Assembly (NCBI RefSeq): GCF_042854845.1
Contig: NZ_AP031498.1
Span: forward strand, 496,001-560,000
Origin: Maricurvus nonylphenolicus
Lineage (GTDB): Bacteria > Pseudomonadota > Gammaproteobacteria > Pseudomonadales > Cellvibrionaceae
DNA: 64,000 nucleotides
Direction of reading: 5' to 3'
Shown: piece by piece, positions 34,601-36,636 of the stretch
Position numbering within the stretch: the stretch's first letter is position 1
Layout of the letters: every line of letters starts with the position of its first letter
The notes under the pieces: generated by a model
The model's database searches: none
What the model was told of the DNA's origin: nothing
The model's input: only the letters and a program-made list of their open reading frames with translations
Program-made: the position numbers and the translations under genes

Positions 34601-36488
34601 CATCATCGTCGGCGATAATGGTGAGGCCACCTTTGAAAATGGTCATTTGGTCAACTTGCTAAGTACTGATGCCAGTAACATTACCGGTGGCAATGACATT
34701 ATTGTTGCTGGTGCAGGGTTTAATCGCCTTATGGGCGGTTCGGGCGATGATCGAATCACTGGCCTTAGTGGTAAGGATCACGTCATTGGTGACCACGGTC
34801 AGTTCGAGTACATCGATACTGATATTCTAAAAAGTATGACCAGCCTCTTACCGGCAGAAGCCGGTAACGATGTGATCAATGTCGATGATGGTCATAACCG
34901 TGTCATCGCCGGTCATGGTGACGATACGGTAATTACTACAAATGGTGATGACCATATCATTGGTGACAACGGTGTTCTCACGTATGGCGACGATGGCATT
35001 ATCGATAAGGCAGAAACCACAGATCATACTCTGGGCGGTATAGATACATTGCTAGCTGGTGATGGGCATAATATCGTTTTGGGTGGTTATCAAGGTGACA
35101 CCATTGTTACTGGTGACGGTGCCGATACCGTTATTGGCGATAACGGCTTCATTAACTTCATTAACGGTGTTCGCAAGCAAGTCGAAAGTAATGATATTAC
35201 CAACGCTACCGGCGGTAATGACGATATCAGTATTGGCGCTGGCAACGACCAGGTAATTGCCGGTGTTGGTAATGACCGTGTTACTGCCGACAGCGGTGAG
35301 AATATCATCATTGGTGACGATGGCTTTATCACCAGTGATGCTGGCGGACGTTACTTGATTGCTACCTCTGGTGGTGAGGAAGTGTTGGGTAAAGTCTTCC
35401 GTGCCAGCTTGGGCGGCGATGATACTGTGCAAGGCGGTAGCGACCGAGATGTTGTTATCGGTGGCTACGGTAAAGACATCCTTCGTGGTGGTGATGGCGA
35501 TGATCTTATGGGTGGTGATGGCACCAAGGTCACCCGCGATCCAAGTTTCCTTACTATTCAGATTGAAAGCATCAATATTCTGATTGGTGATGATGATGAG
35601 TTGTACGGTGACGATACTGGATTCGCCGATAACGACATTATGATTGGTGGTTTCCTGAATGATGGTTTTGATGGGGACTTGTCGGCTGACGTTATTATTG
35701 GTGATTTGGCGCGTGTAACCCTGCAAACGCCAGATGGTAATATTGTCTTGTTGGGTGATAACACTGCTCTGCCACTGGACGCTGAGAATCCACCGACTCC
35801 ATACAATGGTTCGTACGATACCGAGACAGAGCAGGTACTTACGGTTATTACTTTGTCTCAATCTCTCGATACCATTGGTAGGGATAACCAAGACTTGTAT
35901 AACCCGCCTGAAGATGGCACTGAGGCAGCCTACTTGCTTAATAACGATAACAGGGATCTGCCTGTAAACCTTCTGGCTACCTTGGAGGCAGACTTCATGG
36001 GGGGAACCAATGGTTTGCTGGGCGGAATCATCGAAGAGCACTTGAATAATGGTGAGCGTCGCGCCGGTATCGATTTGGTCTTGCCAACAGGCACTCAAGC
36101 TGGCGAAGAGGAAACTGACGAGCTGGTTGAATTGTCTTGTGAATTGACTGAAGAGATACCGGATCTTCAAGGTGAACAGTTGCAGCAAGCCCTTGAGGCT
36201 TGTGAACTTGAAGAGCAAATCATGAACGAAAACGCTCGTGGCAAGGTCATCATCGGTGAAGGATCTTCTGATGAGGCCAAGGAAGAGGATCAAGCGCAGT
36301 TGTTTGACTCTCTCAAGCAAGGTAATGCAACAGCCGTTCAGGGTGCCCTTGCCGGTGCCCTGGGTTGGAAGCTGGCAGGAAAAGCCAAGGCGGGATCCGC
36401 CAAGGTTGATCGTCAAGCCATGGAGCAGGTTGCCAAGAAGGCGTCTGAGCGTCGCTACAAACGCTGGGATAGCTTGCGCTTCTGGTAA
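7605..36488 (+). CDS. Giant LEPR-XLL domain repetitive adhesin-like protein
   Basis: About 9,627 residues, close to 1 MDa, probably a surface or extracellular adhesin. The chosen start is ATG 7605 (MAFPFAEASK) rather than in-frame TTG 7557. The first ~85 residues are basic and helical without a Sec signal and end in the LEPR-XLL motif (residues 64-69, then FSADPL). Next come RTX-like Gly-Asp repeats mixed with other modules (8460-10420), long Gly/Ala-rich beta-helix repeats (about 10800-23000), a mixed region with helical islands (22220-22380, 25260-25640), a 45-46-residue tandem block (27945-28490), classical RTX nonapeptides (30561-30675), long RTX-variant repeats (30690-35500) and a charged helical tail. 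It is acidic and nearly cysteine-free: I saw Cys 3396, 9512 and 9533 only. The RTX parts are expected to bind calcium. No TpsA, autotransporter barrel or LPXTG element is seen. One unbroken frame over 28.9 kb rules out decay. Confidence 0.95.
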   Translation: MAFPFAEASKQSVWSKVTRGARAIRRRLKAANSPLELVANKPLDKAIQKARPKSTRNSFTLETLEPRLLFSADPLAVVMSDNADITIKLTEDDNNTALVQVIDNAASAEILQEVALSAFNGTINITGSSGDDSLTLDSSLTSADSPLLITFNAGGGDDTVVAPSALTDATHNPNALIDWSLTGSETGSADLNGTATGGTFSFSDVENIDAGDGDDSLANTDSLTWQVLGTNSLLLNGVTFTGIEDLNADNGATLDYSGYTGSGVTVDLSADEASGFASASGFANITGSGGDDTLTGDGQANTIIGGAGDDTISGGAGADNLQGGADTDTIVEARDANMYLHDAELRFGTDVAGSKEDDLSGFEKGFLTGGDSANTLDAFSFSGSVTLDGGKGNDHLIGTANDDTLTGGEGQDTIDGGAGGTDIVVETRDANFTLIDGSLTIGSDGADTLIGIDGATLTGGDSANVIDVSGFTIAGVTIDGGAGNDTITGSANDDTITGGLGSDTIDGGAGTDTLIEQGADSFVLDNDSLENTVGEVQYIEIDGLTSGTFKLTYGGQETADIAFDASVSEVGVALRALSSIASDDDIEIRAGSSGWLVFFKGALAGVDQTTIQVTDISDGSLSGTPTVKVSETRAGFTDTDSITANSIEKATLTGDSRDNILDASAYAGVVTLYGIGGNNTLKGGSGSDTLVGGSGEDILSGGAGADSISGGDGIDTLVESQDVNMTLTNATLVSNGSVTDTLSGIEKAELTGGAGNNTLDASGFSGLSADTYLQDLNNAQGVDRQSGADFSITLSDGSTVVEIDLTEALTLADVVDIITAADARLTAALDLTTNQLVITDSQDDGSALVIAALNSSTAYSDLGLPASGSNTEIRSTAIALGGVTLDGAGGDDTIKGSLGNDFLTGGAGDDDIQGGAGTDTLVESGDFNMTLTNTSFTTGGADKIIGGSNAADDEADTLSGIESAYLTGGASANTIDTSDFSNGAVTVATGGGADTVNLDSTHGDTVIVQNASALGASKVTIDTEGATDDTAVIEGFTNGVVTNALLGLVNFVDGASASSGDYELKRHGDITLGESLSYSGNLTLNAANKDGYTDGYTFNSAGYDITATDNGSITIKADHIKIKTGTDINAGTGAITLQAVNDKAIWTSGFYDYDYIDVDIDVETGTTITGGDVTLKAVADSQKYFSEDDFGGGDVGALLATGFNGIVGATENLSLFVGIAVSKSYADIDIADGATITATNMDITADANIFVNAAPISPLIGIAVGYGDSRAEIVVDGDLTATAGDVSLATGVHNMVDVVADSTAAGTAAGALAVSVLESTSKIHLSDTSNISVTDGNLIVNADSLDQTRNMARANGDIDGAIGIALAIDYQNTKTKAYVDGTVDVNAGGANTGNIEVTTEHAKKDMDINRMFIIPSTAGGVEATSFVGDNKTGEYLDDAKSAAITKATSWATTPISNYIKKIIPTSDEVWDFDLSASLAVAIDINSADSRIGETTDDGDSNYADVEADGQVFVTSKIEARPKVSASASAKDEGYSSDRNEPTSVGVAIGIAHQTLLNDADASIGVNAELDAKDSITVKAESLNEYDPNSLWGYNLIAPLLDSNREATYTTQDTGSKTIKTDDTVDVKGNIASGNGEQGSRYKYIGLSDRVITDLSQEDFTDETYWENLGNGAYNTGMTFVRTLSGYVNNNLGFYKTFDAMASAATEGQKSAGAGSVVVLALSQEADAQIHSGAKINQDDDGATDSDNFATGNRDVLLQADGVNHSVLAAGNVFPSLPTGSDQETKDSETAAGVGVVVGVSMADVTAKIHDGVQLYADSLEVDANTMSVTVSLVAAGGEAKDSSYNGSILFNAIDNDTLAQIDNGATVVVGTASSSSTEPLLQVTADDEAYLIGLAGAVSKSESVGFGASVASNIVLRNTEAVIGNKHDNDTVGTPGSVIVYGDVKVSALNEGFIGSFAISGAITSSSPGEVPANGTGGTQGSDGSKQSTQDLASWQSNWSAVLGEMKSSQKFQEAGEATDAAQSKTGWGVSGAVTVNVMNDDARAYIHDINSFTADDIVVSGKNTTNLASLAGAVSYSKGDGTTSSRGIAGAIGVNVLWGNTEAVVDNINLVTADSLDLDAERSGAIVALSASVGVATGRSGIAVAGSVAVTNAEYTVKTELKNLGDGIDNGKDIDIAGGIDLLSSGNTDMVMVAGAGGFGGKVGAGASIGFARIANTIESTVQNVEGLEHSGNISVQAKSDDLIVSVTGSAGVSTGGGDKGFGLAGTFNLNFVDNTITAQMVNVESENTSTGDVDVFATDDSAMFAFAGGIGYGKNVGLGIAFAMNFFTNTITAKVDNSRLNNSGSVSVRALENGWSATAGVGGAGSEKLALAGAITVSETQNTVEAYIKGQSVINVGDEVVVQAADTTTAVNIAGGLAFSSKGALGASIGVNLIENTIKANIDSSDVTAGTEGVNVLATSDSTLVTVTVGGSGASKLALGGAISVNEVKNTTTASVTDSENFATNKVTSAGDITIAGADSTTMVVIAGGAAGSGKAAVGAAVATTQVESTIEGYVSGANVSSTGGNVNITAGFSPRGSDIDLNALGVDQSALPSDTDLGSQIINVAISGAGAGKFAAGGAINLNWMKNQVKAYVDDGANVTTSASNKDVNIKAKDDASIISVAVGAAGAGTAAGGAAISYNYIGGDPGNPSREVPSDPANSDASYVLAYVDNASVDSQAGDVNIFADANALIVNVTIGGAGAGTGALAGSISINFMRNIVKAQAKNGADVDAGNDVNLLATTSPLMVIVAGAGSGAGTGAVGLASATNDMISDIEASIEGTGTTVTADSGDVVVVASIVDNNTSPSVTLADDGNDDEQDAEFDAQIWSFAVSGSGAGTGAGAGSISLNWIRNNIQAHVSDSAQVTATSGKTDVRAKDDSTINALAGAGAGAGTAAVGASVAYNYIGGDPDAPGSATKNQIKAYIDNATVNSDTVNVAASSNSNINNLSIAGSGAGTFAGAGALSLNWIRKDMDARITNAQVTSTGDIDLQAKDTSKMKSAAGQISGAGTVAIGASVAYSDIANEIEAGVNSGSTVEVTSGNTGNINIEALSDAEILTLSAGVSGSGTVALAGSGGGSLIGNTVSAYISGSTVSTDDTVVVFAESADYIQSYGGTISGSGTVGGGVTAFVNKLTSTTSAYISADSTVTALGVNAGTVDNWTTDGEGNETFHNNQSVNGLAVVANTDNEIDVIAVTAGVGGVVGVAGNLVVNIVETTTDAYISDSAVNSNANRGETARVMAHTTTDIGSGGGQLSGGGTAALGVTIDTSIINNTTRAYIADDDVNSDADNVYASDVEVIALSNEIISTTVVGLSIGGYFGGAGTGGAIKSTSRTDAFIRNANVTATDDIDVEANSCVYGKFNAGTVGGGLVGAGATVAVGIFEGTTNAYVAGGILNAGKNVSVTADSFEEAAVLAGTAAAGAGGLAATVSVINMASSTNAWIGQDATTLFNSDINAGEKASVTANNRVDVNKDSSRTNGIGSAGIGGVAVGASVDVITVNNSTTAFIAEGADVDGYTGVSVLADAKRNLESTVVAFAGGAGLTVSGAVSVISVGSGVTGKGQEATNSSQTAISAVMTGSTSGYSSTSRYTQNSGTQDLKNGDLVDANDGNRYRYEGNDATGVNLGSQTYTGSNWSLVGESKDYTGAADYSSAATATLAANESVDLVTGYTGTTGSIGNRYEYIGSTPLAVTDWSIVDFSDDTVWLDLGSSQKFADRSQDAQADLTASVVARGDVAANGDLYTVDLNQAAGASGTTAFIGDDATVTSSTGAISVQAKEHVDVEQLTGAAAIDIIGVSAGGSVAVTTLSSSTTAYIGDGAELSAGGNITIAATYSNDIEIDAYGGSASLGVGLGAQVAIVNDSSSQAAYTEDGTSNSTGTQINDAADVTVSATATRNIDIEAKGVAAGSAAAGAAIGDITVGGSTKAYLGDYTQVGKGSGNVVGSLTITADNNLTVSQDIWTVSAGIGAAAINVGSVDYDSSTLAYISQNSRVKTTGATAVSADSTPDIDSTMHGVSAGGLAVGASVTDIDIDTTTKATLGDPDNEANGSITINAGSLNVTATTTLGSSGYSAQAYSSGASGALIGVDSTNAYVDNNGDVTAYIADGATLTISGAVILGAYNTTRQDVEANSAAGGVVAAGAAVARVGSDTDTKAYVGDSVTITANTVQVSAVGNDDNFADATAGSGGVAAGAGAETTTNNDSYTYAAIKDSSTINVASNSNVVIVSGSSTYTDEGGVVDVAQGETVDITQSTNPDAAFGTRYEYVGGNVAADYNTSYTTLVDPTDISQGVTDLLTFVTGDTVDVYVNHTGGGDGGYRYQYIGAGATENMSSVDFTGSDWVKLALVSDPDYTTASGTLDIYNGNSVDVMSGHTAGGAVGSRYEYIGAADAVTANNINLATANFGDNTKWKLLGESRASTAAIDLATEDFTNTNYWKEVGLVSGAGEIQIKAEHTAKFNGEITVGAGGALSGSGAVADHNVTADVLAEIGSSTLTARNIDVDAISRASKDWLSNNTDNIRGTTGGAVSGAGASSDTDLDFNTQVVIKDGAALNIVGDETDPGDLSLDAFNDFLVKDKVTLITGGALAGAGADVTIDTSEDLAKVSIGDADLTTIGDVNISARGTGDFAGKLNLETYGAGTVSVADTNVKIDPTNEIYFGNGANIVADGDLNISAGTNTNFERDAYTSDAKTDSFAGSAIPIDSVDATTWVRQTNTITVASGSTLQSARDIKLHAERLGFANTTAQAKGVNWASSIADGINSLTGGGSEMYDGYADFDAVGSVIVEGTLQTGIKRNVELVINNLTAGVTEINAGDDTSDSSKNYGTKDLNFTVGTKPLNSTLINQLRYAETQLRQYGDDNAQLKAYYAGEVTRIKAELDAQGLLETQTITVGGQQVTITGATEYNAALISVDPIWAQAGVIDVRADNLTGSGVVDAPGDASVSITNNTEAFLEIEGIIIPETNGGLYLNGTVTPSQDSLQITNANNTDPTIEITNTYDFSGNGKPPAAISIVGDVDNLGGQLTIANPEGDIEIFSQVRAKNMSITAGGNVLIQGLSQYTVGGEPYSTINNYTNSGQQSGELVQAALVNALKTAPTGVNLYGDKISIDAEYINLNGVIQSGKDNLSIDITTAAETEISKIGSGVTGKVLLETVSTDTIKAYYNTATGKIELQEVSIGGGHVELIGHILNSGYGEIKVLAGYGTIDVDNRTKYDLVINRLDASTKGGGTLLIADKAKGTTSNPSVTLYQNADIGTHTYTPETGWRYGYSVDVQDAERRYLTVAQSGWLGIDFLAADPPNSYWDSTERLAGPTLADEGPYYYKVSGANTDPYIYSSSTVSDKVENFTEHWTTSTWYGKKTYYTKYTQEEYTTTTHTHTVKADYDIKINFFGQTSGTINVDSHVSGADVIISGPVLNDSGTTTIKTEGEIVQLSQSGYINAERIVLDAKFGIAKDGFALQTNLTDPVVNYDSSVDTVVFLNTEEFDYRTNQGGTQDLSIGDRVRVQPGYGNGGDGGYVYQYIGQGITGANLNSLDYTDSFNWKRLDQATNDQVMFGNDLYEYTGGPAEVNLSTVNTSGSNWTKVETLTSLKASTNYGDINIDELSGDLNVDDITATRGDVSLNAAGGIYVGQQTSSTWYNGRVSGGAITMVAEQGGIGNSASRALTLNTGDTSSDVLSAKASGSIYVEEESGDLRLMGTSTDPLLEPTIGVVSDTGEVYIKVVAGSLIDGDDQSTEDTRTAEELRNGVWADLGLTTDTDTSSSVMGSLVSGTTYTVIVEDGLLYFTTDGSTKLNLQETANAKSLHRIYFDIDGAGGVGEYEYITLDASASGVDSTNNSVALINDFGLTTGDTVEYRVFIGSDAKIEQTLEDFGAVKEAEYNAYWQYRTSFGGTYDASQQVTLSQTEKDIYKAAPYNWTDAAITALEAKRTAEYHDLHNTYGGLGNSYNEAYRYELTQDQIDTVKAGIKVWSEDELLNLISAGLLVPVTDTQTSIENLNIEAAGNITLVADNTGGDVGSSVGSHIIDLADVKTNGFSDTDREVIAGAERSDISFLLNLPTSVNDVNFVHNETGVDQISRTDNVRWDSAAGGNFAAGMLIQVFGNSANAADDGLYFEIGSISSDGYTINLVNGDLLKTEAGVDVEIAQIVPSASVTVDTNVIIDVAGNTITRTDGGSWVTDGLSANQGIQLEYRYLDEDGAQQTTRFDVTIASVNANTITIVPSTDLVAIDTNNTLMEVSYAATINYIRVDLRDDIDLNSGGQINVTADDDAFLGSEDDLRIGVVTAGDSVRIKTSGAIINAAGANATNVTSSSLVLEAGSKGIGGSSAADMFYVNLADDGILTLRASQDIYVTERTNNMNLGTIYSQSGSVNLFTLSGSIVDGLNHDYANIAAGTAINLTANGGNIGEGTTDVLDIDLSSSAVLNATASGNIHLREVVGNMNIQKVQAGGDVNLAAHLALLDAMDENGATTGDRPQADVIGENITLTAEGLTIGVSGNDLDINSDAGTDTANHGVVTTSSAENSYLIETTGDMYIANVGAGTAGGAFTAFILSAGAIYNGNVDPLSSNVSSGKVRLFAGGDIGTQSKRLQSTVSYLEGKSTGGSVWITNTGAVEVGGVSADGQGIIATNGVSLEANSPINVAENITATSGDIVLTANEDAGGDNDADDIVIQDNILVTATSGSVHVNAADSFFLNTGAVISASQQFTVTSIDTVADSLGTDIVINGTVNANSITLTGSGQVDNWDFNNTLTANGALSLDMAGGNDVLTVDAVLQGASLSIATGAGIDDLDINASLIATTGALSINTGTENDFLTVSANVSGGSIAIDTGAGTDDVDINAQMNATGSFTIDTGSENDYLTITANLTGASFDIDTGTGVDDIDITSSLTATGALSIDAGDDADNLNISATGVLDGDAITVDLGSGTDIFTLAGSILGNSISITGDAGVDTLTFTGVLRDKNAAGDGDVGIISIDLGSENDTITLDEMQEITGRAQILGGTGDDNINIDRLHTRAEDLDLDGGEGSDNYYIQTSNLDVGGARTDNVINVFDTGVSGNDALIVDGTADSDLFLVRENFIARMHGVSAGDDYRNYAEIERINYNGNLNGDPTLDADDKVIESGITINAKAGADEFIFDDTGTTFTVNAGSGEDSFLVGQVFGHEPTAADGVAAGDEIKGTDVTRGFLSYGTSHQVTLNGDADNDFFSVYSNKGVLYLNGHAGDDNFELRAFIATGLNVSGGAGADTINYNINAPVYIDGGEGNDTVTIIGTEADDVFLINKDGVFGAGLTINIENSELIEVDGLEGDDTFYIQGLQGGPVVTSLIGGNGSDDFVITGDVTKTVSGIGTPNTDIDTVTGNLIINGGQSETPRILRTAVMLPSETPSDPIAIADLTDETVETDELFIFRDHAIAAESWALTSKKVNRLDAGSELDIDYSGLEVVELMLGEGNDTASVNTTAESLTTSMSFYDGNKLERSVSTDTWYKLGYRVGDEIAVSGAGDNDGSYIISSISSDGLTVELAGATFTDAIAVADVTAMRLLPITVVHGGGNQETAPGVMGGDTITVTGTGYGDGSNVPVIIFGDTSQDGSRYTDNDALNRNDQARGFANHGNDTIDASAATSGVVIYGGAGNDRLIGSQGDDHILGGSGDDHIEGQGGNDHIYGDSGLNIDISERTSLRTDATKAILDIVTVNASLNTTADSLLVGDDDIWGGDGNDIIFGDHGIITQERNNFPEDLRLFTTGNIMSIESDVEASGGADEIYGGNNNDIIIGGNGADEIEAGADDDIVIGDNGEVSYVNGDTNISTLDLITTRNYIYGAGDTISGNGGDDKLLGGAGDDFIYGNDSAGTEIANDDDVIIGDEGLIVLAASQITRVASKEDNLSAGSDTIHAGAGFNRIIGGAGGDSITAGTGTDHVLGDHGQLDYTSGVLVSAQSHLAMHGNGDVDTITLGNGDTVVIAGEGGDTVTAGTGSDIVIGDNGSATFTNAGVLTDLDSTDADDSIGGNDIINLGNGNTKIIGGAGSDNIDTGTGIDYVLGDHGSMDFHTDGTLTRIESELQTLGAQDFIDLYDGDTVVIAGSGNDEVTTTGDYDDVVLGDHGYITWTNAGVITAMVSESLDQGGDDTLRLADGDHWVIGGFGADTVIAGTGADIVIGDNGSATFTAGVLTRLESTDAVDATGGNDTLTLGDGNTDVIGGAGTDDIDTGTGRDHVLGDHGSMDFHTDGTLTRVESELQTLGAQDFIDLYDGDTVVIAGSGNDEVTTTGDYDDVVLGDHGYITWTNAGVITAMTSESLDQGGNDTLRLADGDHWVIGGFGADTVIAGTGADIVIGDNGSATFTAGVLTRLESTDADDTTGGNDTLTLGDGNADVIGGAGTDDIDTGTGRDHVLGDHGSMDFHTDGTLTRVESELQTLGAQDFIDLYDGDTVVIAGSGNDEVTTTGDYDDVVLGDHGYITWTNAGVITEMTSESLDQGGDDTLRLADGDHWVIGGFGADTVIAGTGADIVIGDNGSAVFTNAGVLTRLESTDVDDVTGGNDTLTLGDGNTDVIGGAGTDDIDTGTGRDHVLGDHGSMDFHTDGTLTRIESDLHTQGAQDFIDLYDGDTVVVAGSGNDEVTTTGDYDDVVLGDHGYITWTNAGVITEMTSESLDQGGDDTLRLADGDHWVIGGFGADTVIAGIGADIVIGDNGSAVFTNAGVLTRLESTDTDDTTGGDDTLTLGDGNTDVIGGAGTDDIDTGTGRDHVLGDHGSMDFHTDGTLTRIESELHIFGAADYIDLYNGDNVVIAGSGGDEVTSTGTFNDYVMGDQGYITWNNAGVIQDMVSESLSIGGDDILNLANGDNYVIAGQGNDIVNTTGGNDVVAGDSAQAEFISGHLTRFFSTDLSDATGGVDTIDVGSGFNRVIGGTGGDTITTDTGDHHVIGDHGELNYNTSGIIQDAFSTLNDQGGDDTINGNGNGNNLIIAGQGADTVTTTNGDDIIVGDNGEATFENGHLVNLLSTDASNITGGNDIIVAGAGFNRLMGGSGDDRITGLSGKDHVIGDHGQFEYIDTDILKSMTSLLPAEAGNDVINVDDGHNRVIAGHGDDTVITTNGDDHIIGDNGVLTYGDDGIIDKAETTDHTLGGIDTLLAGDGHNIVLGGYQGDTIVTGDGADTVIGDNGFINFINGVRKQVESNDITNATGGNDDISIGAGNDQVIAGVGNDRVTADSGENIIIGDDGFITSDAGGRYLIATSGGEEVLGKVFRASLGGDDTVQGGSDRDVVIGGYGKDILRGGDGDDLMGGDGTKVTRDPSFLTIQIESINILIGDDDELYGDDTGFADNDIMIGGFLNDGFDGDLSADVIIGDLARVTLQTPDGNIVLLGDNTALPLDAENPPTPYNGSYDTETEQVLTVITLSQSLDTIGRDNQDLYNPPEDGTEAAYLLNNDNRDLPVNLLATLEADFMGGTNGLLGGIIEEHLNNGERRAGIDLVLPTGTQAGEEETDELVELSCELTEEIPDLQGEQLQQALEACELEEQIMNENARGKVIIGEGSSDEAKEEDQAQLFDSLKQGNATAVQGALAGALGWKLAGKAKAGSAKVDRQAMEQVAKKASERRYKRWDSLRFW
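7794..7811 (+). other. LEPR-XLL motif of the giant protein
   Basis: Codons for LEPRLL (residues 64-69), within the context FTLETLEPRLLFSADPL. LEPR-XLL is a named N-terminal motif of very long repetitive proteins in proteobacteria and planctomycetes; it is thought to be a sorting or processing signal, but its reader is not established. It lies at the junction between the basic leader and the repeat region. Confidence 0.9.
8464..10377 (+). repeat. RTX-like Gly-Asp repeats, N-terminal block
   Basis: Recurrent GGxGxD-type nonapeptides (for example GGAGDDTISGGAGADNLQGG) expected to form calcium-binding beta-rolls. They occur in four or five groups separated by a recurring spacer of the type DTxVExxDxNMTLxxxxL...LTGGxxANxxDxSxF. 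An N-terminal RTX block is unusual, since in type I substrates such repeats generally lie close to the C-terminus; this protein has both. Confidence 0.8.
9918..10200 (+). other. Hook-IN-motif-like module within the giant protein
   Basis: A segment of about 95 residues beginning YLQDLNNAQGVDRQSGADF and ending SSTAYSDLGL. Its layout (LN-x-G-x-GV, a FxIxxSDGSxVxIDL strand, then ADVVDIIxAA, an LTDxxxGSxLVI-like strand and an A-x-x-LGL end) resembles the hook-IN motif of flagellar cap and hook-associated proteins such as FliD. This is pattern recognition from memory; it suggests domain shuffling, not flagellar function. Confidence 0.4.
12460..24460 (+). repeat. Eight scattered copies of an R-Y-x-Y-I-G aromatic motif
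   Basis: A motif of roughly 40-48 residues recurs at about 12460-12610, 18526-18639, 18706-18848, 20450-20570, 20620-20750, 20806-20960, 24200-24342 and 24352-24460. Consensus: xVDVxxG...GxRYxYIG, about 8-12 residues, then LxxxDFxDxxxWxxLG. Core examples are GSRYKYIG, GNRYEYIG, GYRYQYIG and GSRYEYIG. A partial extra copy (DLATEDFTNTNYWKEVG) is near 20985-21036. The conserved aromatic and Trp positions look like a small beta-module; a carbohydrate-binding role is only a guess. Confidence 0.7.
15415..17130 (+). repeat. Gly/Ala-rich beta-helix repeats
   Basis: Alternating units of the type SGAGAGTxAGAGSISLNWIRNxIxAxV followed by a DVxxxAxDxSxIxxxAxxxGxGTxAxGASVAYNYIGGDP stretch. They form the most regular part of a longer beta-helical region that begins near 11100 and continues, in weaker form, to about 22000. 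Short strands broken by Gly-rich turns are what is seen in filamentous adhesins. YNYIGGDP recurs at least twice. Confidence 0.6.
27945..28490 (+). repeat. Tandem 45-46-residue repeats
   Basis: Four repeats starting at 27945, 28080, 28218 and 28353 (spacings 135, 138 and 135 bp). Consensus is LxATGALSIDTGxxxDxLTxxAxLxGxSxxIDTGAGxDDxDIN. Each can be split into two half-units of about 22 residues, so the block probably derives from doubling of a shorter beta-helix coil. DNA identity between copies is moderate, so it is older than the 3' tandem repeats. Confidence 0.75.
30561..30675 (+). repeat. Canonical RTX nonapeptide run
   Basis: Four consecutive RTX nonapeptides of the classical form GGxGNDxLxG (GGAGNDRLIGS, QGDDHILGGS, GDDHIEGQG, GNDHIYGD). 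This is the best calcium-binding beta-roll signature in the protein; related but more divergent RTX-variant units continue to about 35500. Confidence 0.85.
31611..34259 (+). repeat. Five tandem 528-531 bp repeats
   Basis: Units begin at the DNG(S/T)A codons at 31611, 32142, 32670, 33198 and 33729 and the series ends at 34259 (lengths 531, 528, 528, 531 and 531 bp; 176-177 residues). Each unit holds three sub-repeats of about 59 residues starting DNGSA, DHGSMDF and DHGYITW, each followed by a GxDTLxLxDGxxxVIxGxGxD-type strand set. Units 2 to 4 are nearly identical at the DNA level, which means recent expansion or homogenisation; the last half of unit 5 has diverged. Confidence 0.95.
36100..36485 (+). 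other. Helical C-terminal tail of the giant protein with Cys pair
   Basis: After the last RTX-like units the protein turns into charged helices: an acidic stretch with Cys 9512 and Cys 9533 (21 residues apart), then a Gly/Ala helix, and finally a strongly basic end, RRYKRWDSLRFW. It does not look like the glycine/aspartate-poor hydrophobic C-terminal signal of RTX type I substrates. The Cys pair might form a disulphide loop, as in HMW1-type anchoring. Confidence 0.55.
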
Positions 36489-36510
36489 GCGCGGGTGAAT
36501 TCCCGGTGTT

Positions 36511-36543
36511 AAGAGCAGCCCCCATCTGGGGGCTGTTCTTTTT
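36511..36543 (+). terminator. Terminator after the giant gene
   Basis: A 14-bp stem with one G-T pair (36511-36524 with 36527-36540), GC-rich in its upper half and followed by T residues. It splits the giant gene from the downstream export genes, so the latter either have their own promoter in 36544-36636 or depend on read-through. Confidence 0.85.
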
Positions 36544-36636
36544 CTGCCCTTTCTGGCATCGTCTTTTCTAGTAACAGCATAAGGCTCGGGCATTGAATCT
36601 GGGCACTAGCCAAATAATAAGTAGTTAAGCATCGAT

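Noticed and set aside
30561..35500. Repetitive DNA resembling a CRISPR or satellite array
   Set aside because: The repeats are in frame, multiples of three, without unique spacers, and encode RTX-type protein units.
35052..36593. Minus-strand open frame of 513 codons at the end of the giant gene
   Set aside because: Overlaps the real gene fully, crosses its terminator, and shows no recognisable domain; shadow frame.
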